A stretch of DNA of 64,000 bases from Mesocentrotus franciscanus. Taxonomy: Eukaryota; Echinodermata; Echinoidea; Camarodonta; Strongylocentrotidae. The stretch is taken from positions 30,990,459 through 31,054,458 of the forward strand of contig CP137667.1 in the NCBI GenBank assembly GCA_037976565.1, in the 5' to 3' direction. Below, piece after piece: positions 11,430 through 22,274 of the stretch (positions are counted from its first letter, which is position 1; the number at the start of each line of letters is the position of its first letter). Made by a program: the position numbers and the translations under genes. The notes beneath the pieces are model-generated. The model had not been told where the DNA came from. It ran no database searches and saw only the letters and a program-made list of their open reading frames with translations.

Positions 11430-13545
11430 AAAAAAGGTTGGCACGTCCGCACGTTGGCGATTCAAATTCAAGTCTCTCAACTAATGTTGTCTCGTTGGCA
11501 CGTTGGCGATTTAAATTCAAGTCTCTCAACTTATGTTGGCTCGTTGGCACGTTGGCGAGTTGGCACTTTGGCGATTTAAATTCAAGTCTCTCAACTAATG
11601 TTGGCTCGTTGGCACGTTGGCGATTTAAATTCAAGTCTCTCAACTTATGTCGGCTCGTTGGCACGTTGGCGCGTTGTCACGTTGGCGATTTAAATTCAAG
11701 TCTCTCAACTAATGTTGGCTCGTTGGCACTTTGGCACGTTGGCGATTTAAATTCAAATGTCTCAATTAATGTTGGCTCGCTGGCACGTTGGCGCGTTGAC
11801 ACGATTTCAACTTAAATCCAAGTCTCTAAACTTACGTTGGCGCATTGGCGCGTTGACACGTTGGCGATTTAAAATCAAGTCTCTCAACTTATGTTGGTTC
11901 GTTGGAACGTTGGCACGTTGGAGAAATAAATTCAAGTCTCTCAACTTATGTTGGCTCGTTGGCACGTTGGCGATTTAAAATCAAGTCTCTCAACTTATGT
12001 TGGTTCGTTGGAACGTTGGCACGTTGGAGAATTTAATTCAAGTCTCTCAACTTATGTTGGCTCGTTGGAACGTTGGCACGTTGGAGAATTAAATTCAAGT
12101 CTCTCAACTTATGTTGGCTGGCTGGCACGTTGGCACGTTGGCACGTTAAATTCAAGTCTCTCAACTTATGTTGGCTCGTTGGAACGTTGGCACGTTGGAG
12201 AATTAAATTCAAGTCTCTCAACTTATGTTGGTTCGTTGGAACGTTGGCACGTTGGAGAATTTAATTCAAGTCTCTCAACTTATGTTGGCTCGTTGGAACG
12301 TTGGCACGTTGGAGAATTAAATTCAAGTCTCTCAACTTATGTTGGCTGGCTGGCACGTTGGCACGTTGGCACGTTAAATTCAAGTCTCTCAACTTATGTT
12401 GGCTCGTTGGAACGTTGGCACGTTGGAGAATTAAATTCAAGTCTCTCAACTTATGTTGGCTCGTTGGAACGTTGGCACGTTGGAGAATTAAATTCAAGTC
12501 TCTCAATTTATGTTGGCTCGTTGGCACGTTGGCACGTTGGAACGTTGGAGAATTAAATTCAAGTCTCTCAACTTATGTTGGCACGTTGGCACGTTGGCGC
12601 GTTGCCGACTTAAATTCAAGTCCCGTCTCTCAACTTATGTTGGCTCGTTGGCACATTGGCACGTTGGAGAATTAAATTCAAGTCTCTCAACTTATGTTGG
12701 CTCGTTGGCACGTTGGCGATTTAAAATCAAGTCTCTCAACTTATGTAGGTTCGTTGGAACGTTGGCACGTTGGAGAATTTAATTCAAGTCTCTCAACTTA
12801 TGTTGGCTCGTTGGAACGTTGGCACGTTGGATAATTAAATTCAAGTCTCTCAACTTATGTTGGCTGGCTGGCACGTTGGCACGTTGGCACGTTAAATTCA
12901 AGTCTCTCAACTTATGTTGGCTCGTTGGAACGTTGGCACGTTGGAGAATTAAATTCAAGTCTCTCAACTTATGTTGGTTCGTTGGAACGTTGGCACGTTG
13001 GAGAATTTAATTCAAGTCTCTCAACTTATGTTGGCTCGTTGGAACGTTGGCACGTTGGAGAATTAAATTCAAGTCTCTCAACTTATGTTGGCTGGCTGGC
13101 ACGTTGGCACGTTGGCACGTTAAATTCAAGTCTCTCAACTTATGTTGGCTCGTTGGAACGTTGGCACGTTGGAGAATTAAATTCAAGTCTCTCAACTTAT
13201 GTTGGCTCGTTGGAACGTTGGCACGTTGGAGAATTAAATTCAAGTCTCTCAATTTATGTTGGCTCGTTGGCACGTTGGCACGTTGGAACGTTGGAGAATT
13301 AAATTCAAGTCTCTCAACTTATGTTGGCACGTTGGCACGTTGGCGCGTTGCCGACTTAAATTCAAGTCCCGTCTCTCAACTTATGTTGGCTCGTTGGCAC
13401 ATTGGCACGTTGGAGAATTAAATTCAAGTCTCTCAACTTATGTTGGCTCGTTGGCACGTTGGCACGTTGGAGAATTAAATTCAAGTCCCGTCTCTCAACT
13501 TATGTATGTCGGCACGTACGTTGGCACGTTGGCACATTGGTATGA
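11430..13545 (+). repeat. Higher-order minisatellite (57-, 228- and 746-bp periods)
   Basis: The basic unit of about 50-58 bases reads TTCAAGTCTCTCAACTTATG then TTGGCTCGTTGG and one or more CGTTGGCA words before GAGAATTAAA. Four units form a 228-base block that recurs (frames beginning at 12073 and 12301 are shifted copies). A 746-base block is repeated in tandem: 12000-12740 and 12746-13490 are nearly identical, with several inferred frames unchanged between copies. The left third (11430-12000) is more diverged. The unit lacks stops in several frames on both strands, which generates many long but meaningless open frames. Confidence 0.93.
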
Positions 13546-13680
13546 TTTTGGATTGCCATTCAAGACTATATCTCGGCACCTAGTACTTTGACAGGTTGAA
13601 GCGTTGGGTTGGTGGACAATAAAAATCCTTAAATCCGCATGGTGGGGTATTCTAAAGTTGTTCCCTCTTGGCAATTAAGG

Positions 13681-15264
13681 AACAACCAAAATAAACCTTA
13701 CCTTAAAACATCTCGAAAACACCAAAGATATGAGAACATGTACTAATGTAGCATTTTAGGGCTTCTGTGGCGCGTGGTCTTTTATGTGGCCATGCATATG
13801 GGCCTAGCGCCTGGACGTCGGATCGGATCGATGATCTAATAGCTAAGTAATAGTCTAGTTCTAAGCACAACGCAGACCGCTATTTGTGACATTAAGCTGA
13901 TCTAAAGTGTCTCGACTCCAACTACTGATCATACGGCCGTAGGCCTACGGTTACACCCAGTGGCGGATCTAGGCAGGGCCGTAGCCGGAGTTTGATGTTT
14001 GGGGGCACATACATGTAATTGATCGACGTCCTGGGGAGGGTCTATGAGGAGGGGTGTATGATCTTGGAAAAAAATTGGGGGGCGTGCCCGTGCTGGCTAC
14101 GGGCCTGGATCTAGGGGGGCCGGCCCCCCTGACCAAACAGGTAAATTGAACCTTTAAAAAAATAAAAATGAAGACGGGCCCCTAGCTCCCCTGGCGCAAG
14201 GGAGGCCGGGGGCAGGGCAGGGGTGGGTGTTGATTTTTAAAAATAGTGCTCATAACCCCTCCCCGCTTATTCGCCGGGTGGCTGATTCGGCGCTAAATAT
14301 TTTCTCACGAATTTGGATGAAACAAAAAAATTCGTGCTACAATTTCACATTATTATTTGTTCTGTTCTTCCCCCACGACACCCAATTTGATGTCTGAGAA
14401 AATTAGACTATAACTTCCGACAACAAGGAAAACAAAATCATTACTGCGTATACTATAGTAAGTAGTCTTCAATAATGAACAGGTTACGACGTTACATGGT
14501 TGAATATTGAAACGAGATGTTGTATCTGGTCAATTTCTCTCTCTGACAAAATATACTGCCACATCTTTAGACACACGCAAATATTCCTCGTGCACCCTAA
14601 GCCCTGCAAAGGGCTGAGTCAATCAGAGATTATTGAGACTTAATATGATATTTAATTTATGTCTAGACAAGTACCACTAATCAATACATGTGTAGGCTAT
14701 TTCACAATTGTTTACCTTCCAATTGAATAGCAACAATAAGCATTTTCAAAATATAAGAATAACAAAATATATATTATTACATTAGCAAACCAAAGAATTT
14801 GGTTTTTACAATAAAACATTACTTATTCCTGTAGATCAACTTCAAATTGGCTACTTGCCTGGTTGCTGCAGAAAGAATACACACCTATGTGGCTATACGT
14901 CATAAAGATTGGCCTTTTCAAAAAACATACTTATAATTGTCCTTTGATGATGGTGAAAAAGCAAAGAATCTAAAACAATATATATTTTAAAAATGTTATT
15001 GATATGAATATTTTCAAACAGTATTTATTTCAGTATTTTTAAGGGTACGACATTTAAAACGTGTACCAATATTTAAACAAAAATATTGGATTTAACACCC
15101 TTGGGTACATATATAGTGACGTCTCGATGCTATCGATACGATATCTATCACATGCTGCATATTTTATAAAAGCCTATTCATACACATCATACAGTTTTTG
15201 CACAATATCTTGATGTGTCATCGAGAACGCGGATCGTATCGCGTGGAACAGTTGAAAGCAATCC
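13681..15264. other. Non-coding region with transposon-end-like fragments
   Basis: 13960-13975 carries CAGTGGCGGATCTAGG and 14103-14118 CCTGGATCTAGGGGGG, words resembling the termini of DNA transposons. 14165-14300 is a degenerate copy of the start of the 9338 array (GGGCCCC...CCCCTGGCGC then AAAATAGTGCTCA). No protein-coding feature was supported. Confidence 0.5.
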
Positions 15265-15635
15265 TTTAAGGGGCATTTCCTCTTTACTTCACTTCATTTT
15301 CTTCACTTTCAGATACAACAGCACCTTCAGGGTTCCTGACATTGTGTCGTTCTAGAACCAATTTAAGGTTCTGAAAGAATCAATAAAGATTGGACTTAAA
15401 ATAGGCTGGTAGCGGCACAATGGTTATTTTATGAACCCCAATATTTTAGGAGAAAGGTTCAATGTAAACTATTGCTTAGATGTAGAACTCATATACAATC
15501 TTTTATAAATAAGGCCGAAATACATGTTTATCTTGATGTCTTGGTTAGGGGCAACTTGCAGTCATTAAAAAATCTACTCTCTTTTTCTTATTCATTCTAT
15601 CACAATAAAACGAATACAACTTGAGATTCTCTTAA
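15265..15635 (+). repeat. Dispersed repeat X, copy 1
   Basis: Closely matches 49280-49630 in the same orientation. Shared blocks include TTTTCTTCACTTTCAGATA, GACATTGTG, TTAAGGTTCTGAAAG, TCAATGTAAACTATTGCTTA and AATAAGGCCGAAATAC. Non-coding. Copy 2 lies after repeat Y copy 2, whereas here it precedes Y, so the repeats are shuffled relative to one another. Confidence 0.75.
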
Positions 15636-15772
15636 TGACTCTTTGCACCACAGTAATATTGAGGAAAAACATTAGTGAATTCCTTTAAAACCCTACTACA
15701 AAGGTTCTTTTCCATTTGGGTTGTAAATACGGGACAAAGTTTGGTTAGGCTGTACAGCCATTTAGAGATTAC

Positions 15773-15920
15773 TAGAAGAAGAAGAAGAGAACAAGAAAAA
15801 GAAGAAGAAAAAGAAGATGAAAAAAAAAGAACGAGAAGAACAGGAAGAACAAGAAGAACAACAAGAAGAAAAAAGAAAAACGAGAATAAAGAAGAATTAG
15901 AAGAAGGAGAAGGAGAAAGT
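15773..15920 (+). repeat. GA-rich purine tract
   Basis: About 145 bases dominated by GAAGAA and AAGAAAA words on the plus strand. It forms open frames on both strands (Lys/Glu/Arg-rich or Leu/Phe-rich) that are low-complexity artefacts. Confidence 0.85.
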
Positions 15921-18154
15921 ATATATTCAACAGCATATTTACGTTCGCGTTGGACAACATAGTACATATTGCACTCACCTGCCATTATAAATGATTGATG
16001 CTAACGGAAATACTTTGCCGAATCAATATGCCCTGTATTACAACAAAGAACATACATTTCCAATTTGTTAATACCGGCTTTGAATCGCGTTTTACAGTGA
16101 CTTGAAAATGATTCTTTCAAATATTATTTGAATTTGATACTACTCCAAAGTAGAAAGTAAAAAATAACAATGAATATAATGGCTGACTGATTGTCATTAT
16201 GGGCTTCGGCAACCCCTCGCCTCCCCCAAAAGAACAAAGAAATACAAGCATATGTTTTTAACAAGTCCTTTTAAAGAAACACGAAAACAAAATCATGAAG
16301 GTCATAAAAAGGGAGTAATATATTATGTTTTTCAGTTATTAATATGCAATTATCACTGAGATTTCAGGTAAATTATATAGCATATAATTATGTTGTACGC
16401 GACGTACATGCAACGAATCTATTCATATACACGACGACTACACTATGGCATCGGGTAATACGCCATATTACCCTATGCCCAATGTAGAGATAAGGAGATA
16501 AGTTAGGACAAACAGGATCAATTTTCACGAATTTACGATTTCATTATGAAAATAATTTGATTTGATTCACAATCATTTATCACTTACCGTTGTTACAGTA
16601 CAAGTAGTTTTAATTGTTATGAGCCTTCAATATTACCATGAATTGGATTGTTACACGAAGGCCTGGATGTGGTAATTGTAAAAACGTATATGTATGAAAC
16701 CATAACTTGTCTACTAAATCACGTACTACGTTCGAGCCGCCAAAGTGGCTACCTGTGATAAACGAATGAACTTTGAACTTGGTAAGAATGCATAGCAGAA
16801 TTTATTTGAATAAACACGAATCATCAACTCAAACCAATCAATCAATAAATCCAAAGCTGGATCAATTATGTTTATATGTAATGTTGGCATAATACATTTA
16901 TACATTATAAAAAGATAGGAACATATTTATTTATTAAAAAACGAGCAGACGTCATTCTTAAAATGTGGATAAAAAAAATGGCGTTCCCAGGTTATGTTAA
17001 GGAGAGATATTACACAGTGACCTGATTTAGAATAAATTTGCATTTGCACTAGTTAAAAAAATTATCAACAAGGATTTAAATTGGCTTATGAACACGGCGA
17101 GAAGACTAGGAGTATGACAGAAAACTAGGATTCATTGTCTCTATGATACAAAGAACAGAACCATTCAACTGTTATGAACTAAATTGATCAAACCAGGTCG
17201 GGGCTTTTTTGTGGAAACGTTTGATTTGATTTGATTTGATTTGATTTCCGCATTTTTCCAAATAACAAAGCCTGGATAACAAGGAACATATACACGTAAG
17301 CTATAATACAAAATATCCAAACAATGATAACTTCATGTCACAATGTTATTTACATAATTATACTCATATGATACTAAACTTAATATTTCTATAACATGTT
17401 ATAATGAATTTAAAGTATGATCCGAACTATCTGTGAAAAAAAGTGCAGGAGACCGCAATTCATAAGCGATGCTTGACTAGGATGGCGGCCTCAAAAGAAA
17501 AATCTTGAGGTGAAATTACAAAAATGAAAATGTGTTCATACGATCTTTGTGTATGAGTTTATGAGTGTATTGTGTGAGTGTGTGTGTGTGTGCGTGTGCG
17601 TGTGTGTGTTGTAGCGAATGGTGGATGTGCACGTAGCTCTGTGTTGTATGGTGGAGTGGAAATAAAGGTAGCCTTCTCAATAAAGCGCAGCTACTATATC
17701 AATAAACTATACTGCGCTGCGATGAAAACATAACTCCCAACAGTGCCATTGTACAGACACGCAATAAAAATACTAAACTGTTCAAAATCTCATGAAAACA
17801 AGTGCGTTTCAACAACACTTTTGAAGTCAACAACAGATGAAGCTTTTTTTTAATGTCTAGTGTTAGGTCATTTCAAAGCTTTAGAGCGTCGCAACCTCCA
17901 AGATTTACTTTTGTTTATGTGTCAGGTAGCTTTAGAGGTAGCTTGTCTCGTGTACTTCAAAGTTACGTGCATATGGATGTGATTTAAAACATAATAATTC
18001 AGACATTTAAAGTGGGGCATGATCATTCAAAGCTTTGTAAACAAGCAAAGTATTTTGAATGCAATTCTATGTCTTATATTGGCAACTAATGTAATTTAAT
18101 TAAAACAGGTGAAAATATGAATATTTAACAAACAAGAAATACTCCCCCAAAATC
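15921..18154. other. AT-rich intergenic or intronic DNA
   Basis: No exon, RNA gene or longer repeat was recognised. 17218-17247 is a (TTTGA)n-type tract and 17576-17611 a (TG)n tract. Confidence 0.5.
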
Positions 18155-18655
18155 CAAAATTAAAAAAAATTAAAAAATGTTGAGAGATAAACAAAGGCCG
18201 AAGGCATATCACAGACTCATCCCCGAAATATAAAATAGATAACGATATACCTAAGACAATTACGGATAGTTTAAACACACACATATATTGTAAGACATAC
18301 AAAACAACAACAACATAAAGCATAACATGAATATTTCATCAGGAATGTCAGACTCGATCAATTTTATTTTTTATTTCTTTGTAAAACTCAACAGAGAAAG
18401 GCAATTCTTTATTTCAGATTCACAGATATTCAACACAATTGGACTACTAAATGTGATTGTAGTACGAAAATATTCAAATTTATATTTAGGAATGCTAATG
18501 TGACTGGACTGTCTGGTAGAGGATGGAACAAAAGAACGATTTTTATGAACACAATCATCTAAAAACTTAAACTAAATGAAATTTGGAACACGACTTTATA
18601 AGTGTGGAAAATGTATGAATGTATTGAATGCAGGATGAGAATAAACCTGAACTTC
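18155..18655 (+). repeat. Dispersed repeat Y, copy 1
   Basis: Matches 48300-48815 in the same orientation. Shared blocks include AAGCCGAAGGCATAT-like and CCCCGAAATATA words, ATTACGGATAGTTTAAACAC, GAGAAAGGCAA, AGGAATGCTAATGTGACTGG and ATGTATTGAATGCAGGATGA. No coding frame is conserved between the copies. Confidence 0.75.
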
Positions 18656-18889
18656 ATGCTAAATATATTACTCATTGCGGATGTAGTATCGAAAATAATA
18701 TCGCTAGTGATATTCGTTTGTCTCGCAATGTGGTCAATAAGGAATCTAAAAGATCTCGACTTTTCGTGCGCCGCTGCAACCCTTCGCCAGGTGATAAAAA
18801 AACTAATGTAAGCAAGGGTGTTTTATACTCTACGGGAGGACCGGCGCGACGGTCAATAATTCGATCGATAATTGGAACAATAACGCACA

Positions 18890-19040
18890 AGGCCTATTGG
18901 CCGACGCACACGGTGCTCGACCAATCAGCAGGCCGCTGGTTCGGCTAATTATGCAAAAGGCCTAATGGTCGACGCACACGGTGCTCGACCAATCAGCAGG
19001 CCGCTGGTTCGGCTCGCCTGCTTGGCGGAAGCAATAGCGA
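18890..19040. repeat. 68-bp tandem repeat carrying CCAATCAGC boxes
   Basis: Two near-identical 68-base units (from 18891 and 18959) share GACGCACACGGTGCTCGACC, then AATCAGCAGGCCGCTGGTTC. A third diverged version follows at about 19040-19080. It lies just downstream of the stop of the Penelope-like frame on the minus strand, so it probably belongs to that element's terminal region. The CCAAT-like words might look promoter-like but have no associated gene. Confidence 0.7.
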
Positions 19041-19050
19041 GCTCAACCAA

Positions 19051-19515
19051 TCAACGGGCCGCTGGCTCGGCCCGTCTGCTGATTGGAATCGACCGGTGCT
19101 GGCCGGCTGGACGGGGAGTGTCATGGCGGCGTATCGTACGCATCCAAAATTCGGGGATATCGATCCCGTTGTCTCTGTTGAAATTAGGGACTTTTAGATT
19201 TGCACGTCGACGTAGTGGACTGCCACGTGTGCCATTCTTTCAGGGCACTGGCCCGTGCCCGGCAGTGCCTTAAAAGACGTCACATTACCTTAAAAGGATG
19301 TCACCGTGGCAGTTCACGTTCTCGTCGTGTAAAATCTAAAAGTCCCTAATATTGGGATTGAGACGGATATTGATAGCTTCTTTTACCCTCCGTGTGTACC
19401 AATGCCGTTCCTGGAAAAGGCACTGAACCCTGTCCCAGTCTGGTTGATGCTGGTTATCCCAAGCATGTTCGGCTACGGCTGAGTTGTCAGTTCGGCGGAG
19501 CCTGACGTCCCTCTC
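19051..19515 (-). pseudogene. Penelope-like retroelement, C-terminal GIY-YIG-type endonuclease end, interrupted
   Basis: Read on the minus strand from about 19515, the frame contains NSAVAEHAWDNQHQPDWD and HWYTRRVKEAINIRLNPN. This is the hallmark C-terminal region of Penelope-like elements (endonuclease domain following the reverse transcriptase). The frame is then broken by a 165-bp inverted-repeat insertion (19185-19349). Beyond the insertion the same reading continues with NRDNGIDIPEFWMRTIRRHD and ends at a TGA at 19051-19053. The reverse transcriptase and 5' part are missing: at about 19510 the sequence passes into dispersed repeat Z. This is a 5'-truncated, dead copy, not a host gene. 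Confidence 0.88.
19185..19349. mobile_element. 165-bp inverted-repeat MITE inserted in the Penelope-like frame
   Basis: Ends TAGGGACTTTTAGATTT and, inverted, AAATCTAAAAGTCCCTA; the arms extend about 50 bases through GTCGACG/ACGACGAG and ACTGCCACG blocks. It splits an otherwise continuous Penelope-like reading frame, which dates the insertion after that element. The target duplication is short (2-3 bases, AAT/TA type) and ambiguous. No coding capacity. Confidence 0.8.
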
Positions 19516-20420
19516 GTAGGCCCCAAATAATATCACACACACAATAATCGGCCCTTGTCTTCACCATTTTAAAGACAATTTTTGAAAAAGACATCTCTTC
19601 TGCCTACATAAACATGATATAACCATATCACATCAAATCAACGCTATACGTATTAAAATCTCTCGCAGTCTCTTGCCTGATCTCGAGATCTTTCTCTCTC
19701 TCCCTCTTCCTCTCACACACCCTCGCACAAATGCACACACACACACACACACACACATTATCTCACCTTCATGCCTCATTATGCTGATACGTAAGATGAA
19801 GAACAAAAAGGAAATTCCAAACTTCTTTTTCAAAAGTTATATTCTCATTAAACAGCATTAAGTGCACCAAAAGAATAATCGTTATACTCGAACATGGAAT
19901 AAACACTTTCGAGAATATGAATATTTGTATATTAAGAATATTTTCTGACAAATGTTTATTGTAAATAGTTGATAGAATGAAACAGATATTACGTCCTAAA
20001 AGATTAAAGTAAACTATGTTATATTGCTTGAACGACATAACAAGTTACTAATATAATCGAGATGCGGGCAAAACACAGTTAAAAGATGTATACTCAGTCC
20101 TTTAAAGCATTACTAAAATTACACGAGTCACGTGTGTGTCATGAAACTACGCACTGTAAGCACGGTGACAACACTTTGGGCTTATATGCACCACTACATT
20201 GCTAGAAAAAAACCCAATATTATTTCTTAAAGAAATGTTTTGCTATATAAACATATACATGCATTTTAAACAGTTATCACAAGTATATGAAATACATGAA
20301 AATCTTCCTTAAAAAGAAATCAAAGAAATACTTCAACAGCCACAATTGAACGTTTGTCTATTTTTACTTTTTGCAGACTTTCTTCGTCCCATTGGTTCTT
20401 CGCGTACTGATGGGTTGTCG
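19505..20420 (+). repeat. Dispersed repeat Z, copy 1
   Basis: Matches 54470-55320 in the same orientation. Shared blocks include CTCTCGTAGGCCCCA, CTTGTCTTCACC, CTGCCTACATAAACATGAT, a (CA)n tract, GCTGATACGTAAGATGAAG-like, and later CACAAGTTACGAG-type and CTTCAACA words. Non-coding; the (CA)n tract (19735-19757) is conserved in position. The Penelope-like fragment ends where this repeat begins. Confidence 0.75.
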
Positions 20421-22009
20421 GGTTACATTCAACTTTAGTGAAAACATGCGCCCATCTTAAATATTATCTTAATTTGAATAAAAGCGGAAAATGGGAGAAA
20501 CAAATTAATGAAATTTTTAGCAATATTCGATTAGAAATAGGAAAGTTATAAAGTTTGGAAGTTGTCAAAAGTGAAACACAATTTGGCAACACTGTAACGT
20601 ATCTTGCGAGGTCCTCTCCAATATCCTCTGTTCAGAAAATTTCATAAACTTTCATTATCTTATTTATTGATGACGGAAAAGACTTGTTTCATAAATGGGT
20701 TGTATACAAACATATTTAATTGCATTTAGGGTGAATGTATGCTTTCAAATTTTCTAGTACACGTTTGTTATTTTGTACAGAGCAATAGGTGCCACTTTGT
20801 GTTTGAGACACGAATTTTTGTAGAATTGATGTAGGTTTTCCGACAGTACTAAGTAAACTGGGCCCAGCACTTTGGCTATGAGAGGGGCTTATTTCAAAGT
20901 CCTTTTGTCCGACCCTTCGGGAATTCGGGCTTTATTATTCACGAAAATTTTTGCAACCGACGCGAACACCCAATGGAACTAACTAAACCTCTTTCTAAAA
21001 CTTGTGATGCCTTTCTATTTCAATTTCTGTTTTCCCCATAATGACTAAAGGTCTTTTCTTTCGGAATTTGTTACCTTTTTCCTACGATTATTACAGTGTA
21101 CCACATGTTGTTTTAAATGAATTCCACCTTTATTTAGCTTTTATTTATTTCTATTTTTTCAGGTGATGAAAATAATTCCTCAATTACTGCCATAAATCAA
21201 AGGATTAATATTACAAAAATTATAATAAGACCTTAAAGAAAAGTTAAAGAACATTGTCATGTATTACGTATTGATTATCATCATTTAGTTAATTCTACAT
21301 TTATTTACATTAATTATTGAAGTACACATATTTTAAGTTGTTTAAAAAGTTTTAATTGAAATTGTATTTCCATCATCATCACATTATATTCAAAGATTAA
21401 GCATGGAATACCCAAATCAATAAAATTGTACATGTTAAATGTGAATTGACATAATCAAAATAAAAATATAAAGAAAATTTAAAGTATAAACTATCGTACA
21501 GACACATGGTAAAATTATTAATTTCTAAAAAGTAAATAAGGCTTGTCAATTCAATGTATAAACGGTTAACAATTGTATGTCTCCGTTAACTCAAATGGAG
21601 CCATATGTACAAAAACAAAAAGGTGCTAAGGAAAGGAAGTAAATGCTCCTGTAATTACATAAGGCAACTACAAGAGTGGAGGCTTATGTTTCATTCCTAG
21701 CCGATTACCCGACACGTGCTCATGCGACAATTGCTACGGGCTTTAATTCATAAAAGGTAAATATTTAGGGTTAAGATTGATTTGGGGTTTGAGGTAAGGT
21801 TTAGGGTTAGGGTTTGGTATAGTGTTTGGTCCAAGGTTGAAGTTCAGAATTCTATTCGTGTAGACAAATTAAGCGGATCATTGGTTCACGAACATCTGAC
21901 GTACGACCGTATGCTCATTAGACAACGTTAAAATTCGGTAAAGTACAGAATTGACGAGGAGCATGAATTGTGTCGCAGGAGCAAGTGTCGTATACCCTCA
22001 TTGCCATGA
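20421..22009. other. AT-rich 3' flank of the death-domain gene
   Basis: No other gene seen. On the minus strand, downstream of the stop at 22010, an ATTAAA-type poly(A) signal candidate lies near 21740-21746. 21780-21830 has GGGTTAGGGTTTGG-like words but no array. Confidence 0.4.
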
Positions 22010-22274
22010 CTAATTCTTGTATTTAGGTACAAGTCCGCCAAGGTCTGCTTCTCTTAAAGCTGCATCGAGATCCTCCATGGATCCAGCCTTCTTTTTCCAT
22101 TCTTGCAATATTTCTTCAAAAGCAGCAATGGGGTCCATGAAATTTTTCTTCTTTATACTCTGTATGTAGCTGTAGTCGAATCCCAAGATTCCGCACAGCT
22201 CGCTGTATTTTCCATCAGGTAAAAGTTTTGATAACCCGGTGATCTCCTTATTCGTAACTTCTCTCTTGTTTGAC
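22010..22274 (-). CDS. Coding exon 3: second death domain
   Basis: 265 nt, acceptor ATATTGTAG, terminal TAG. The translation has no ATG near its start, which is expected for an internal or last exon. It aligns along its length with the exon at 59357-59621, which has the same size and phase; shared features are LxxLLPxGxY, LGF/LGLEY, an EW/KWK helix and LxxALxEAxxGGx. Confidence 0.82.

Larger units (their letters stand above)
6890..13680. repeat. Minisatellite-bearing block bounded by short inverted ends
   Basis: At 6909-6928 the 20-mer AACTTTAGAATACCCCACCA is matched exactly in inverted orientation near 13640-13660. Just inside each end are related words: TGGTCCGCCAACGCGCC on the left and its minisatellite-like reverse complement on the right. 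The block encloses the three tandem arrays listed separately. It could be one very large non-autonomous element whose right subterminal region expanded into a minisatellite, or two unrelated insertions of a shared end. The weak similarity beyond 20 bases keeps confidence moderate. Confidence 0.45.

Noticed and set aside
7996..13545. CRISPR array
   Set aside because: Units are contiguous minisatellites without unique spacers, no cas genes, and the DNA is clearly animal-like.
11317..13591. Many overlapping open frames of 60-202 codons on both strands
   Set aside because: They are translations of one minisatellite unit in different frames; repeated blocks give identical peptides 228 and 746 bases apart, and no start, splice or domain logic supports them.
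15632..15985. Lys/Glu-rich and Leu/Phe-rich frames
   Set aside because: Low-complexity GA-rich tract.
18628..18948. 106-codon plus-strand frame
   Set aside because: Starts in repeat Y, is not kept in Y copy 2 and runs into the Penelope terminal repeat.
18890..19090. CCAAT-box promoter
   Set aside because: The CCAATCAGC words are part of a 68-bp tandem repeat after the stop of a Penelope-like frame and have no gene downstream.
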